DNA of 64,000 bases, taken from SZUA-309 sp965233675 (GTDB lineage Bacteria > Pseudomonadota > Gammaproteobacteria > Pseudomonadales > Azotimanducaceae). The first letter of the stretch is position 1, and each line of letters starts with the position of its first letter. A program made the translations under genes and the position numbers. Below are positions 45,015 through 52,809 of this stretch, piece after piece. The DNA lies in contig OZ247498.1 in assembly GCA_965233675.1 (NCBI GenBank), forward strand, positions 1,674,001 through 1,738,000, written 5' to 3'. The notes under the pieces were generated by a model that ran no database searches, was not told the origin of the DNA, and was given only the letters and a program-made list of their open reading frames with translations.

Positions 45015-46745
45015 TCAGGAAAGCCGGTCGAGATGCTGCACCATGAGTTGCAGGGTCACCCGATCCCGGTACTCATTGGCTTCCAGTCGATAGGCGACCA
45101 GCACCCGGCTGGTATCTGCCAGTGGCGGCTGGCGGAAGGCTATGGCATCGAACAGCCGTTCGCCCTGCTTGAGGACCATCTTCAGGTGATGCTCTCCGAC
45201 CACCCGCTGGCTGACCAGTTCGAATTCGCCATGAAACAGGGGTTCCGGGAACTGCTGTCCCCAGGGCCCGGCCTCCGCCAGCAGCTGCGCCATATCCAGG
45301 GTCATCTCTTCGGGCGTCAGCTCCCCATCCGACTCGAGCACCGGGGAGCGCGCCTCGTCCGGGAGATGCTCTGCGACCAGTTCATCGAAGATCTTCTCGA
45401 ACCGCGGGTAGTGGACGCGTTTGATGGACAATCCGGCTGCCATGGCATGGCCGCCGAAACGGAGAATGAGGCCCGGATAACGGCTGGCCACATGGTCCAG
45501 CACATCCCGGATGTGCAGGCCAGGCAGAGATCGGGCCGAACCTTTCAACTCATCCGGCGCCGCCCCCCCTGCTTCCGCGAAGGCGATGACCGGCCGGTGG
45601 ATTTTATCTTTCAGCCGTCCGGCAACGATTCCCACCACCCCCTGATGCCAGCTCGGGTCATAGACGGCCACCCCGGCGCGTCCGGTCACCGACTGATCGT
45701 GACCTGCCACGATCAATTCCGCGTCCTGGACCATTTCCTGTTCCAGCGCCCGGCGTGCCCGGTTCAGTTCATCCAGTGCGGTGGCCAGATCTCTGGCTTC
45801 GACCAGATTGTCCGCCAGGAGACACTGAATGCCGAGGCTCATGTCGTCCAAGCGGCCCGCCGCATTGAGCCGGGGGCCGATGGCAAAGCCGAGATCCTGG
45901 GCAGAAAGCCGCTCCGCGCGCCGGCCGGCGATCTCACAGAGCGCGACGATGCCGGGCCGGGCCCGGCCACCACGAATCCGGCGAATGCCCTGACTGACCA
46001 GCACCCGGTTGTTGCGATCCAGGGGCACCACATCCGCCACCGTGCCCACGGCAACCAGATCCAGCCAGTCCGCCAGATTCGGCAGCTGCCGGGTCTCAAA
46101 CCATCCCGCTTCCTTGAGTGCCGCCCGTACGGCACCGAGCACGTAGTAGATCACGCCCACACCGGCCATGGCCGGACTTTCGAAGGTGCTGCCGGTGAGG
46201 GTCGGGTTCACGAGCGCATAAGTTTCCGGGAGTGCTTTGCCCGGCAGATGGTGATCGGTCACGATCACATCGACCCCGGCCGCGTTGGCCCGAGCCACGC
46301 CGTCGATGCTCGAGGTGCCGTTATCCACCGTGACGATCACGGCGGGTTTCTCAGCCAGGGCAAGATCTACGATTTCCGGGGAAAGCCCGTAGCCGAATTC
46401 GAACCGGTTCGGCACCAGATAAGAGACGGTGCCTGCCCCCATGGCTTTGAGCAGTGAGACACCAAGGGCCACGGACGTCGCACCATCCGCATCGAAGTCA
46501 CCGACAATCAGGATGTGCTCACCGGACATCACTGAACGGGCCAGCCGGCCTGCAGCCTTGTCTATTTCCGGCAATGCACCGGGCCGGGCGAGGGCCGTAA
46601 GGTTTCGATCGAGATCCCGACCGCTGGTCAGACCGCGACTCAGATAGATCCGCTCCAGCAGCGGCGGCAGGTCTCCGGGGGGATCGGTCAGCGCTCCCTC
46701 GGGGACGTGCCGAGTGACAATCGCCGGTGCCGCCTCTTCTGTCAT
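45015..46745 (-). CDS. recJ: Single-stranded-DNA-specific exonuclease RecJ
   Basis: 5'-3' ssDNA exonuclease of DHH phosphoesterase type, acting in RecF recombination and mismatch repair. Metal motifs are visible: 'VGDFDADGATSVAL' (motif I), 'VTVDNGTSS' (II), 'VIVTDHHLPGKALP' (III, DHH) and 'RFGGHAMAAGLS' in the C-terminal DHHA1 region. 576 residues is typical. It sits upstream of prfB by 118 bases, in the recJ-prfB-lysS order. Confidence 0.97.
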   Translation of the reverse strand: MTEEAAPAIVTRHVPEGALTDPPGDLPPLLERIYLSRGLTSGRDLDRNLTALARPGALPEIDKAAGRLARSVMSGEHILIVGDFDADGATSVALGVSLLKAMGAGTVSYLVPNRFEFGYGLSPEIVDLALAEKPAVIVTVDNGTSSIDGVARANAAGVDVIVTDHHLPGKALPETYALVNPTLTGSTFESPAMAGVGVIYYVLGAVRAALKEAGWFETRQLPNLADWLDLVAVGTVADVVPLDRNNRVLVSQGIRRIRGGRARPGIVALCEIAGRRAERLSAQDLGFAIGPRLNAAGRLDDMSLGIQCLLADNLVEARDLATALDELNRARRALEQEMVQDAELIVAGHDQSVTGRAGVAVYDPSWHQGVVGIVAGRLKDKIHRPVIAFAEAGGAAPDELKGSARSLPGLHIRDVLDHVASRYPGLILRFGGHAMAAGLSIKRVHYPRFEKIFDELVAEHLPDEARSPVLESDGELTPEEMTLDMAQLLAEAGPWGQQFPEPLFHGEFELVSQRVVGEHHLKMVLKQGERLFDAIAFRQPPLADTSRVLVAYRLEANEYRDRVTLQLMVQHLDRLS

Positions 46746-46769
46746 CGTCTGTCCGCCCTCGTCGATTAA

Positions 46770-48089
46770 TCAGTCCTCACTGAGGTGCTCGACCCGGATG
46801 CGGTGGATCTCACCGACCACTTCCGGCAGTTGCTGCACGGCTTCGAGCGCCTGGAGCATGATGGATTCACGAACCGGCTGGGTAAGAATGATGATGGGCA
46901 CCCAGGCATCCTCCGATTCATCGTGCACGGCCTGCTCCTTCTGAATCGCCGCTTCGATGGAGATTTCCTGTTCGCTCAGCAGCGTGGCCACCTTGGCGAA
47001 TACGCCGGGTTTATCCAGTGAGGGAATCCGCAGGTAATATCCGCTGGTCGCCTGTTCGATCCCCTGCAGGTGCACGGCCTCGGCGTCCAGCATGACGGGC
47101 AGATCGGGCCGATGTCCCCGGGCGATATCAATCAGATCCGCCATCACCGCAGATGCGGTCGGCAGCGCGCCAGCGCCGGCACCATAGTACAGGGTATCTC
47201 CCGCCGCATTGCCGTTCACAACCACCGCATTCATCACACCGTCGACGCTGGCCAGCAGCTGAGCGGCTGGAATGAGCGTGGGATGCACCCGCATCTCCAC
47301 CCCTTCCGGGGTTTTCCGGGCAATACCCAGATGTTTGATCCGATAGCCGAGCTGACGGGCGTATTCGATGTCTTCAACCGTGATTCCGGATATCCCTTCG
47401 GTGAACACCGCTTCGAACCGGCAGCCGATCCCGAAGGCCAGCGCACCGAGCACGGTGAGCTTGTGCGCCGCATCGATGCCTTCCACGTCGAAAGTGGGGT
47501 CTGCTTCCGCGTAACCGAGCGCCTGGGCATCCGCGAGCGCCGCCTCGAAGGTGGTCGCCTTCTCTGCCATGGCGGTGAGAATGTAGTTGGAGGTGCCGTT
47601 GATGATACCGGCGAGCCAGTTGATCTGATTCCCGGACAGGGCGCGTGTTACCGCACCGATGATGGGGATGGCGCCCGCCACAGCCGCTTCGAACGCGAGC
47701 AGACCGCCATGGGCGTCGACCAGCTCGAACAGCTCATCACCGCTGGCGGCGAGGATGGCCTTGTTTGCAGTCACCACCGCCCGACCTTTCGCGAGCTCGC
47801 CACGGATCAGATCTCCGGCGATGCCCTCGCCGCCGATCAGCTCGACGATCACATCCAGCGAGCCATCATCGGTGACCGACGACAGATCCGTGGAAAATTC
47901 CGCACCCAGCAGGTCTACTTCCGGTTTTGCACTGCGGCTGGCAACCCGCACGACCTCGATCGACCGACCGGCCTGACGCTCAATGTGCGCGGCGTTCTGT
48001 TTGAGTAGATCCAGCAGACCCTGGGCAACCGTGCCCAGACCGCAGATTCCGATCCTCAGGGGAGATGAAGCAGACAATGACGCCTCCAT
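46770..48089 (-). CDS. hom: Homoserine dehydrogenase with C-terminal ACT domain
   Basis: NAD(P)H-dependent reduction of aspartate semialdehyde to homoserine, for threonine and methionine. 'IGICGLGTVAQGLLDLL' is the cofactor motif, 'FEAAVAGAIPIIGAVTRAL' and 'EADPTFDVEGIDAAHKLTV' hold active-site residues, and 'RIPSLDKPGVFAKVATLLS' starts the ACT regulatory domain, expected to bind threonine. 439 residues; monofunctional, not fused to aspartokinase. In Pseudomonas thrC follows; here recJ comes 24 bases after, so thrC lies elsewhere. Confidence 0.96.
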   Translation of the reverse strand: MEASLSASSPLRIGICGLGTVAQGLLDLLKQNAAHIERQAGRSIEVVRVASRSAKPEVDLLGAEFSTDLSSVTDDGSLDVIVELIGGEGIAGDLIRGELAKGRAVVTANKAILAASGDELFELVDAHGGLLAFEAAVAGAIPIIGAVTRALSGNQINWLAGIINGTSNYILTAMAEKATTFEAALADAQALGYAEADPTFDVEGIDAAHKLTVLGALAFGIGCRFEAVFTEGISGITVEDIEYARQLGYRIKHLGIARKTPEGVEMRVHPTLIPAAQLLASVDGVMNAVVVNGNAAGDTLYYGAGAGALPTASAVMADLIDIARGHRPDLPVMLDAEAVHLQGIEQATSGYYLRIPSLDKPGVFAKVATLLSEQEISIEAAIQKEQAVHDESEDAWVPIIILTQPVRESIMLQALEAVQQLPEVVGEIHRIRVEHLSED

Positions 48090-48125
48090 GACGTGGCAGG
48101 GAGGCGCATTTTAGGGGCCGGGAGG

Positions 48126-48872
48126 CTAGATGCCTATAGCTTCGGCCAGCTGATCGGCAGGCATGTACCCCGGCAGCAGCCGGCCGTCTTCGAGCACGAT
48201 CGCCGGCGTGCCGGACACACCCAGTTCCTGACCCAGCTCGTACTGGGCTGCCACAGGATTGCTGCATTCAGCGTCCGGAATGGTCTGCCCCGACTTCAGT
48301 GCAGTGATTGCGGTCTTCTGATCATCCGCGCACCAGGCGGAGACGATTTTCTGAAAGGACCGTGAGCCCACACCGGCACGGGGATAAGCCAGATAGCGAA
48401 CTTCGACGCCCATTTCATTGAGCCTCGGTACTTCCTGATGCAGTTTCTGGCAGTAGCCGCAATCCACATCGGTAAACACGCTGATCACCGCGTTACGCTG
48501 ACCACTGGGCGGGAAAATGATCATGTCGTCCGTATCCACGGTCGCCAGCAGCGCCTGGCGCTTCTCGATCCGACCCTGTTCGGCCAGATTAATCAGGTCC
48601 TCATCCCCGAGCTCATACAGATCACCGGCAAACAGGTAACGCCCATCTTCGGTGCCGTAGAAAACGGTGCCCCCGGCAAGTTCCAGCTGGTAGATGCCCG
48701 GCAGAGGCGAAGGACTCACCCGCTCGATGGGAATATCCGGTCGCAGAGACTTGAGCTTGGCCACCAGTGCCTGACCATCGGTTTCAGCCGCCGCGCCGGC
48801 CATACTGAAGACTGCCAGGCACGCAGCCAGCAGAGTTCGCTTCAGAAGTTTCAGAAAAATCGGGGATATCAT
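48126..48872 (-). CDS. dsbC: Thiol:disulfide interchange protein DsbC
   Basis: Periplasmic disulfide isomerase. A signal peptide of about 28 residues ends 'MAGAAA'; an N-terminal dimerisation domain precedes the thioredoxin domain with the active-site CGYC at Cys138-Cys141 and the cis-Pro loop 'GVSGTPAIVL'. The ATG at 48872 has AAGGA at good spacing and begins the signal peptide; the frame continues further upstream without support. 248 residues. Order xerD-dsbC-hom matches Pseudomonas. Confidence 0.95.
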   Translation of the reverse strand: MISPIFLKLLKRTLLAACLAVFSMAGAAAETDGQALVAKLKSLRPDIPIERVSPSPLPGIYQLELAGGTVFYGTEDGRYLFAGDLYELGDEDLINLAEQGRIEKRQALLATVDTDDMIIFPPSGQRNAVISVFTDVDCGYCQKLHQEVPRLNEMGVEVRYLAYPRAGVGSRSFQKIVSAWCADDQKTAITALKSGQTIPDAECSNPVAAQYELGQELGVSGTPAIVLEDGRLLPGYMPADQLAEAIGI

Positions 48873-48990
48873 GGACGGTTCCTTAACGCTGCTCCCATTC
48901 GACCACGTGGCGCCTGACTCGTTCATGAACCAGTTCGGCTTTTAAACAAGAGGGCAACAAAATAGCGAATTGGTCATAAAAGGTCGCATT

Positions 48991-49902
48991 CTACCCACGC
49001 GGGTGATGCGTTCTGTGTAGATCTTTCAGTCTGGCCTGGGCGACGTGAGTATAGATCTGCGTGGTGCTCAAGTCTGCATGGCCAAGCATCATCTGCACCG
49101 CCCTCAGATCCGCGCCATGATTGAGCAGATGAGTGGCGAAGGCGTGACGGAGTGTGTGGGGAGAGATTTCCCGGGCGATACCGGCGATAGCAGCGTACCG
49201 TTTTACCGCATACCAGAAGGTTTGCCGGGTCATGGCCCTGGCGCGGTTGCTCGGGAAGATCACGTCCGTTGTCCGTTCTCCGAGCAGCGCAGGCCGACCG
49301 TCGGCAACGAAACGGACCAGGGCTTCCTGAGCGGCAACCCCCATCGGCACCAGGCGTTCCTTGACCCCCTTTCCAACCACCCGTACAACGCCCTGCTGCA
49401 GGTTGACCGAGGAGGTGGTGAGAGACACGAGTTCGGAAATCCGCAGCCCGGACGCATAGAGCAGTTCGAGCATGGCCCGATCCCGCAGGCCCAGGGGCGT
49501 CCCCAGATCCGGGGCGGCAAGCAATCGCTCCACTTCTGCTTCGGACAGGGTCCCGGGCAAGGGCCGGCCGAGCTTGGGCGCTTCCAGATGCGCCGCAGGA
49601 TCCGCCGGCAGGCGACCGTTGGCGGTCAGATGCCGGTAAAAGCCTTTGATGCAGGATAGCCAGCGCGCCGAAGAGCGGGCTTTGTAGCCGGATTCGAAAC
49701 GTTCGGCGACCACACTGCCGAGATCCGCTTCAGAGGCATCGGCAAGAGACCGGCCCCGTTTTCCCAACGCGGCGGAAAGCTGGCGAAGATCCCGCCGGTA
49801 GGCTGCCAGCGTATGCTCGGAGAGCCCCCTCTCGAGCCAGATCCCGTCCAGATATTCATCGATCAACGGATCGGCTCGACCAGGGCTTTCAGGGACGCTC
49901 AT
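48991..49902 (-). CDS. xerD: Site-specific tyrosine recombinase XerD
   Basis: Works with XerC at dif to resolve chromosome dimers. An N-terminal SAM-like domain (1-100) and catalytic domain carry the full set of residues: Arg154 ('ASGLRISELV'), Lys178, His249 and Arg252 ('SPHTLRHAFATHL'), His275 ('LGHADLST') and nucleophile Tyr284. 303 residues is typical and the dsbC neighbour marks it as the housekeeping XerD rather than a phage or integron integrase. Confidence 0.96.
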   Translation of the reverse strand: MSVPESPGRADPLIDEYLDGIWLERGLSEHTLAAYRRDLRQLSAALGKRGRSLADASEADLGSVVAERFESGYKARSSARWLSCIKGFYRHLTANGRLPADPAAHLEAPKLGRPLPGTLSEAEVERLLAAPDLGTPLGLRDRAMLELLYASGLRISELVSLTTSSVNLQQGVVRVVGKGVKERLVPMGVAAQEALVRFVADGRPALLGERTTDVIFPSNRARAMTRQTFWYAVKRYAAIAGIAREISPHTLRHAFATHLLNHGADLRAVQMMLGHADLSTTQIYTHVAQARLKDLHRTHHPRG

Positions 49903-50334
49903 TTGCCCACCTGCGGCACACCCACAGCCCCCATGCCACCGGTTGAGGCAGTTTCTGACCCGTATGGTCGCTTGTGCATCGGATGTAATATCGCCGACAA
50001 ATCCGCTCTAACTGCATGTTTTTTAAGCACTTTAAAGAGGACGGCGAAGTTGGCACGCTGACTGCATTACTCAAACTGTCGAAGGGTAAAAGAACGCTCG
50101 GTGTCCACGACACCCACGCACCAGTTGTCCCCCTGGTCTTCTGCCCGAGGCATGATACGCGGTTTCGTCTCTCTGCCGAGTATCTAGCAGCAGCGACTGC
50201 TGCTGCCGACCAGCTTACTAGGTTGACTCTCTCTCCCTCCCTGGTCCCAACAGGACCTAGTAAGCTGGTTCCCCCTCCCCTTGGGCGTACTTACACAGGG
50301 ACTCATCCAGGCATTTGCGAACCCCGAATACAGA
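49903..50334. other. Gene-free interval between xerD and the rplS terminator, with structured DNA
   Basis: No convincing protein or known RNA gene is seen; open frames here are short or run antisense into rplS. The interval contains two adjacent inverted repeats. The first is an 8-bp stem AGCAGCAG/CTGCTGCT (50186-50193 and 50197-50204) with a 3-base loop. The second is a perfect 15-bp repeat, ACCAGCTTACTAGGT (50209-50223) and its complement (50255-50269), around a 31-base spacer with a CT-rich run. The minus-strand reading of that spacer and its flank is rich in GGA. It may contain the xerD promoter. Confidence 0.6.
50209..50269. repeat. Perfect 15-bp inverted repeat with 31-base spacer
   Basis: Arms at 50209-50223 and 50255-50269 are exact complements. 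The spacer also holds GGTCC/GGACC (50243-50247 with 50253-50257), which would compete with the right arm, so two alternative folds are possible. There is no T-tract, so it is not a typical intrinsic terminator. It lies 66 bases beyond the rplS terminator. Confidence 0.85.
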
Positions 50335-50357
50335 ACCGGCCCCTTATTGGGGCCGGT
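50335..50357 (-). terminator. Terminator of the rpsP-rimM-trmD-rplS operon
   Basis: A perfect 9-bp GC-rich stem, ACCGGCCCC/GGGGCCGGT, with a 5-base loop lies 34 bases after the rplS stop. In the minus-strand transcript it is followed by TCTGTATTC, a short pyrimidine-rich tail rather than a full U-run. Confidence 0.75.
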
Positions 50358-50390
50358 CAGTATTGGCAGATGTGGTTCCCAGCGGGTGGA

Positions 50391-50741
50391 TCAGACCTTT
50401 TCCTTGATCCGTGCAGCCCGTCCGGAAAGTTCGCGCAGGTAGTACAGCTTGGCCTGGCGAACATCGCCCCGGCGCTTCACCTCAATGCTGGCGATGAGCG
50501 GGCTGTGCGCCTGAAAAGTACGCTCCACACCCACGCCATGAGAGATCTTGCGGACCGTGAACGCGGAATTGAGCCCGCGGTTACGTCGGCCGATCACCAC
50601 GCCCTCAAAGGCCTGCAGGCGCTCTCGATTGCCTTCACGCACCTTCACCTGCACCACGACGGTATCACCGGGTCCGAACTGGGGAATGTCCGCCTTCTGT
50701 TGCTCGTTTTCCAACGCTTCGATGATCTTGTTTCTGCGCAC
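50391..50741 (-). CDS. rplS: 50S ribosomal protein L19
   Basis: Large-subunit protein at the 30S-50S interface. 'FGPGDTVVVQVKVREGNRER', 'EGVVIGRRNRGLNSAFTVRK' and 'RRGDVRQAKLYYLRELSG' are characteristic. 116 residues is typical. Last gene of the rpsP operon, 72 bases after trmD and just before the terminator. Confidence 0.98.
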   Translation of the reverse strand: MRRNKIIEALENEQQKADIPQFGPGDTVVVQVKVREGNRERLQAFEGVVIGRRNRGLNSAFTVRKISHGVGVERTFQAHSPLIASIEVKRRGDVRQAKLYYLRELSGRAARIKEKV

Positions 50742-50813
50742 GACTCTTCCTCAGTCTCTCCGGGAATCATCCCGATTAATCAGTTTCATTGTTGAACATT
50801 CAAAAATGCCTGT

Positions 50814-51578
50814 TCAGATCTCTGCCGACGCGAGTCCTTCTTCGAACAACTCCGCCAGCAGTTCACGCTCAATTCTTTCGAGTGGCCGCCCGGTCAGCAG
50901 ATCGGGTCTGGCCAGCCAGGTCGAACGCAGCGCCTGCTTCAATCGCCAGCGCTTGATCGCCCCATGGTCCCCGCTGGTCAACACCTCGGGCACCGGCCGC
51001 GACCCGGCCATTTCAGGGCGCGTATAGTGCGGGTAATCGAGCAAACCATCAAGGTGAGATTCCGCCACCACGGACGCCGAATTACCAAGCGTTCCGGGCA
51101 GATGACGCGCAATGGCGTCCATCATCACCATGGCCGGCAGCTCGCCGCCACTGAGCACGTAGTCACCGATGGATACCATCTGATCCACCGCATCGACGAC
51201 CCGCTCATCAATGCCTTCATAGCGCCCGCTCAACAGAATGAGCCCGGGCAATTCGGCATATTTTTTGACCATTTGCTGATCCAACCGCTCTCCCTGCGGA
51301 GAGAGATAGATCAGCGGCGCCTCGATACTTCGAGCCGCCGCAACCGCTCTGGCCTCGGCAATGGCCGCCAGCAGCGGCGCCACCATCATCACCATGCCCG
51401 GCCCGCCGCCGTATGGCCGGTCATCCACCGTCTGGTGCCGATCCGACGTATGGTTCCGGGGATCAAACAGATCCAGCGAGACGATGTCCTGCTCGATGGC
51501 CCTGCCGAACACACCGGTGCGGCTCGCCGTGGCGATCATCTCCGTCATGATGGAGATCACGCCGAACCACATGTTCAC
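50814..51578 (-). CDS. trmD: tRNA (guanine37-N1)-methyltransferase TrmD
   Basis: Essential SPOUT methyltransferase making m1G37 and preventing frameshifts. The trefoil-knot SAM site is 'LIYLSPQGERLDQ', 'LLSGRYEGIDERVVD' and 'SIGDYVLSGGELPAMV'. 254 residues. The GTG start overlaps the rimM stop (GTGA); an ATG two codons later (51572) gives the conserved 'MWFGVISI' and could be used instead. Confidence 0.97.
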   Translation of the reverse strand: MNMWFGVISIMTEMIATASRTGVFGRAIEQDIVSLDLFDPRNHTSDRHQTVDDRPYGGGPGMVMMVAPLLAAIAEARAVAAARSIEAPLIYLSPQGERLDQQMVKKYAELPGLILLSGRYEGIDERVVDAVDQMVSIGDYVLSGGELPAMVMMDAIARHLPGTLGNSASVVAESHLDGLLDYPHYTRPEMAGSRPVPEVLTSGDHGAIKRWRLKQALRSTWLARPDLLTGRPLERIERELLAELFEEGLASAEI

Positions 51579-52135
51579 TCCGTCTCCGCTGTCTGCCAGT
51601 CCACGCGGATCTGTCGGGCTGTCTGATCCACCCCCAGCACATAGTTCGGATGGAAGGGAATCAGGATGTCATCAACCTCCGGCGTATCTGAGGTATCTGA
51701 CGTGTTATCCGCACGGTCGGCCGATCCGTCCGTCGCCTCAATCACCAGCACGTCATGGGCACCGGTTTCGATCAGGCTCGCCACCCTGCCGAGGATGGCG
51801 CCGTCTGCATTCAGCACCTCGGCACCGATCAGATCCCGCCAGTAGTACTCGCCGCTGTCCGGCTTCGGCAGACTGGCCTCCGGCACGCCGATCAGGAGCC
51901 CTTTCGCTGCATCCGCACCGTTGCGGTCATCAATTCCGCGCAGCTTCGCCACATAGCCCTGTTTGTGCGGCCGGATATTCTCGACCTCTGCTGCCCGCCA
52001 GTCAGCCGTATCGGGCTGTCTGCCAAGTCGCCAGGGACTGTAGCTTCGAATGTTCTCTTTAGGGTCTGTGAACGATGCGACGTGCACCCAGCCCTTTATG
52101 CCGTAGGGACCCTGAATCCGGCCCACCACGACCAT
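51575..52135 (-). CDS. rimM: Ribosome maturation factor RimM
   Basis: 16S rRNA processing factor that binds S19 near the 30S head. N-terminal 'VVGRIQGPYGIKGWVHVASF' and 'LPKPDSGEYYWRDLIGAEV', the start of the PRC-barrel domain, are diagnostic; 'ILIPFHPNYVLGVD' is near the C-terminus. A stretch of about 18 residues rich in Asp, Thr and Ser (between 'IEATDGSADRA' and 'EVDDILIP') is inserted in the PRC domain relative to the usual protein, giving 186 residues. It starts 8 bases after rpsP. Confidence 0.95.
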   Translation of the reverse strand: MVVVGRIQGPYGIKGWVHVASFTDPKENIRSYSPWRLGRQPDTADWRAAEVENIRPHKQGYVAKLRGIDDRNGADAAKGLLIGVPEASLPKPDSGEYYWRDLIGAEVLNADGAILGRVASLIETGAHDVLVIEATDGSADRADNTSDTSDTPEVDDILIPFHPNYVLGVDQTARQIRVDWQTAETE

Positions 52136-52143
52136 GTCCGTAC

Positions 52144-52443
52144 TCAGGCGGTAGCGGCTTCTGCCGCGGGAGTAACTCCCGCAGGAGCTTCAGCGCCCGC
52201 GTGCTTGCGCGCCTGCTTGATCAGGTTCTTGACCACATCGGACGGCTGCGCGCCCACACCCAGCCAGTAGTCGACCCGCTCCAGATCCAGACGCAGTTGC
52301 TCCGACTGACCTTTGGCTACCGGGTTGTAAAAGCCCAGGCGCTCGATGAAACGGCCGTCCCGGCTGGCGGTCCGGTCCGCCACGGTGACGTGGTAGAAAG
52401 GATTCTTTTTGGAGCCATGGCGGGCTAGGCGGATCGTAACCAT
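52144..52443 (-). CDS. rpsP: 30S ribosomal protein S16 with Ala-rich tail
   Basis: Small-subunit assembly protein. 'MVTIRLARHGSKKNPFYHV' at the N-terminus and 'RDGRFIERLGFYNPVAKGQ' in the middle are unmistakable. The ATG at 52443 follows a GAGAAA stretch; the open frame further upstream is not coding. 99 residues, about 15 longer than E. coli S16, because of an Ala/Pro-rich C-terminus ('EAPAGVTPAAEAATA'). First gene of the operon; its promoter is clear. Confidence 0.97.
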   Translation of the reverse strand: MVTIRLARHGSKKNPFYHVTVADRTASRDGRFIERLGFYNPVAKGQSEQLRLDLERVDYWLGVGAQPSDVVKNLIKQARKHAGAEAPAGVTPAAEAATA

Positions 52444-52484
52444 CTGGTTTCTCGGTAGTTTTGGTTGAGTTCGGAAGGCGCGGT

Positions 52485-52512
52485 ATTGTAATGATTCCCC
52501 GGGGGGTTGCAA
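52485..52512 (-). promoter_or_regulatory. Sigma-70 promoter for the rpsP-rimM-trmD-rplS operon
   Basis: On the minus strand: -35 TTGCAA (52507-52512), 16-base spacer, -10 TACAAT (52485-52490), predicting a start near 52478 and a leader of about 35 bases. Both boxes match the consensus well and the position suits a strong ribosomal-protein promoter. Confidence 0.8.
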
Positions 52513-52607
52513 GGGGGCTCGAGGGGCTGAAAACAGCTCTCCGACGCCGTTATTCGGTGGCTCTGGTGGATTGCGGATCAGCGGATGCCCGGATTCCAGG
52601 TATTCAT

Positions 52608-52759
52608 GGAACAGCCGGCCGTGTGCTGCCTGAGTACTTACGGGGACGCTAGGGCGGCGCTTCGCGCCTCGCCCCCCATCCATGGGCGCTCAGGCGGGGC
52701 ACATCCCTGTGCCCCGACTGCCCCTTAAAGCACTCAGGCAGCACACGGCCGGCTGTTCC
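52608..52759. repeat. 152-bp element bounded by perfect 28-bp inverted repeats, between ffh and rpsP
   Basis: Arms at 52608-52635 and 52732-52759 are exact complements over 28 bases. The 96-base interior holds two further hairpins: GGCGC-TTC-GCGCC (52656-52668, extendable by flanking GGGC/GCCC) and GGGGCACA-TCCC-TGTGCCCC (52696-52715). The whole could fold as a long stem topped by two stem-loops. The first 8 bases of the left arm (GGAACAGC) recur at 52803-52810, at the ffh stop. No coding frame, no target-site duplication and no T-tract were seen. It could be a MITE-like element, a structured RNA or an unusual ffh transcript end. The rest of the 366-base interval (52444-52809) contains only the rpsP promoter. 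Confidence 0.85.
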
Positions 52760-52809
52760 CTCGGACCAGTCCCGGGCGCACGTATCCCCAAATCGCGACA
52801 GAGGAACAG

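Noticed and set aside
44931..46457. 508-codon plus-strand frame opposite recJ
   Set aside because: Antisense shadow of recJ without any family motif.
50209..50269. Integron attC or phage att site beside the xerD recombinase
   Set aside because: The repeat lacks the conserved core boxes of attC (RYYYAAC and GTTRRRY at the ends), there are no cassettes, and xerD is the housekeeping gene in its normal context.
50016..50795. 259-codon plus-strand frame through the rplS-xerD gap, beginning 'MFFKHFKEDGEVG'
   Set aside because: Its second half is antisense to rplS and it passes through the rplS terminator and inverted repeats; no ribosome site or motif. The first 80 codons look slightly protein-like but are too weak to call.
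52444..52809. N-terminal extension of S16 reading through the inverted-repeat element
   Set aside because: The frame is open by chance; S16 begins at the universally conserved 'MVTIRLARHG' behind its own promoter.
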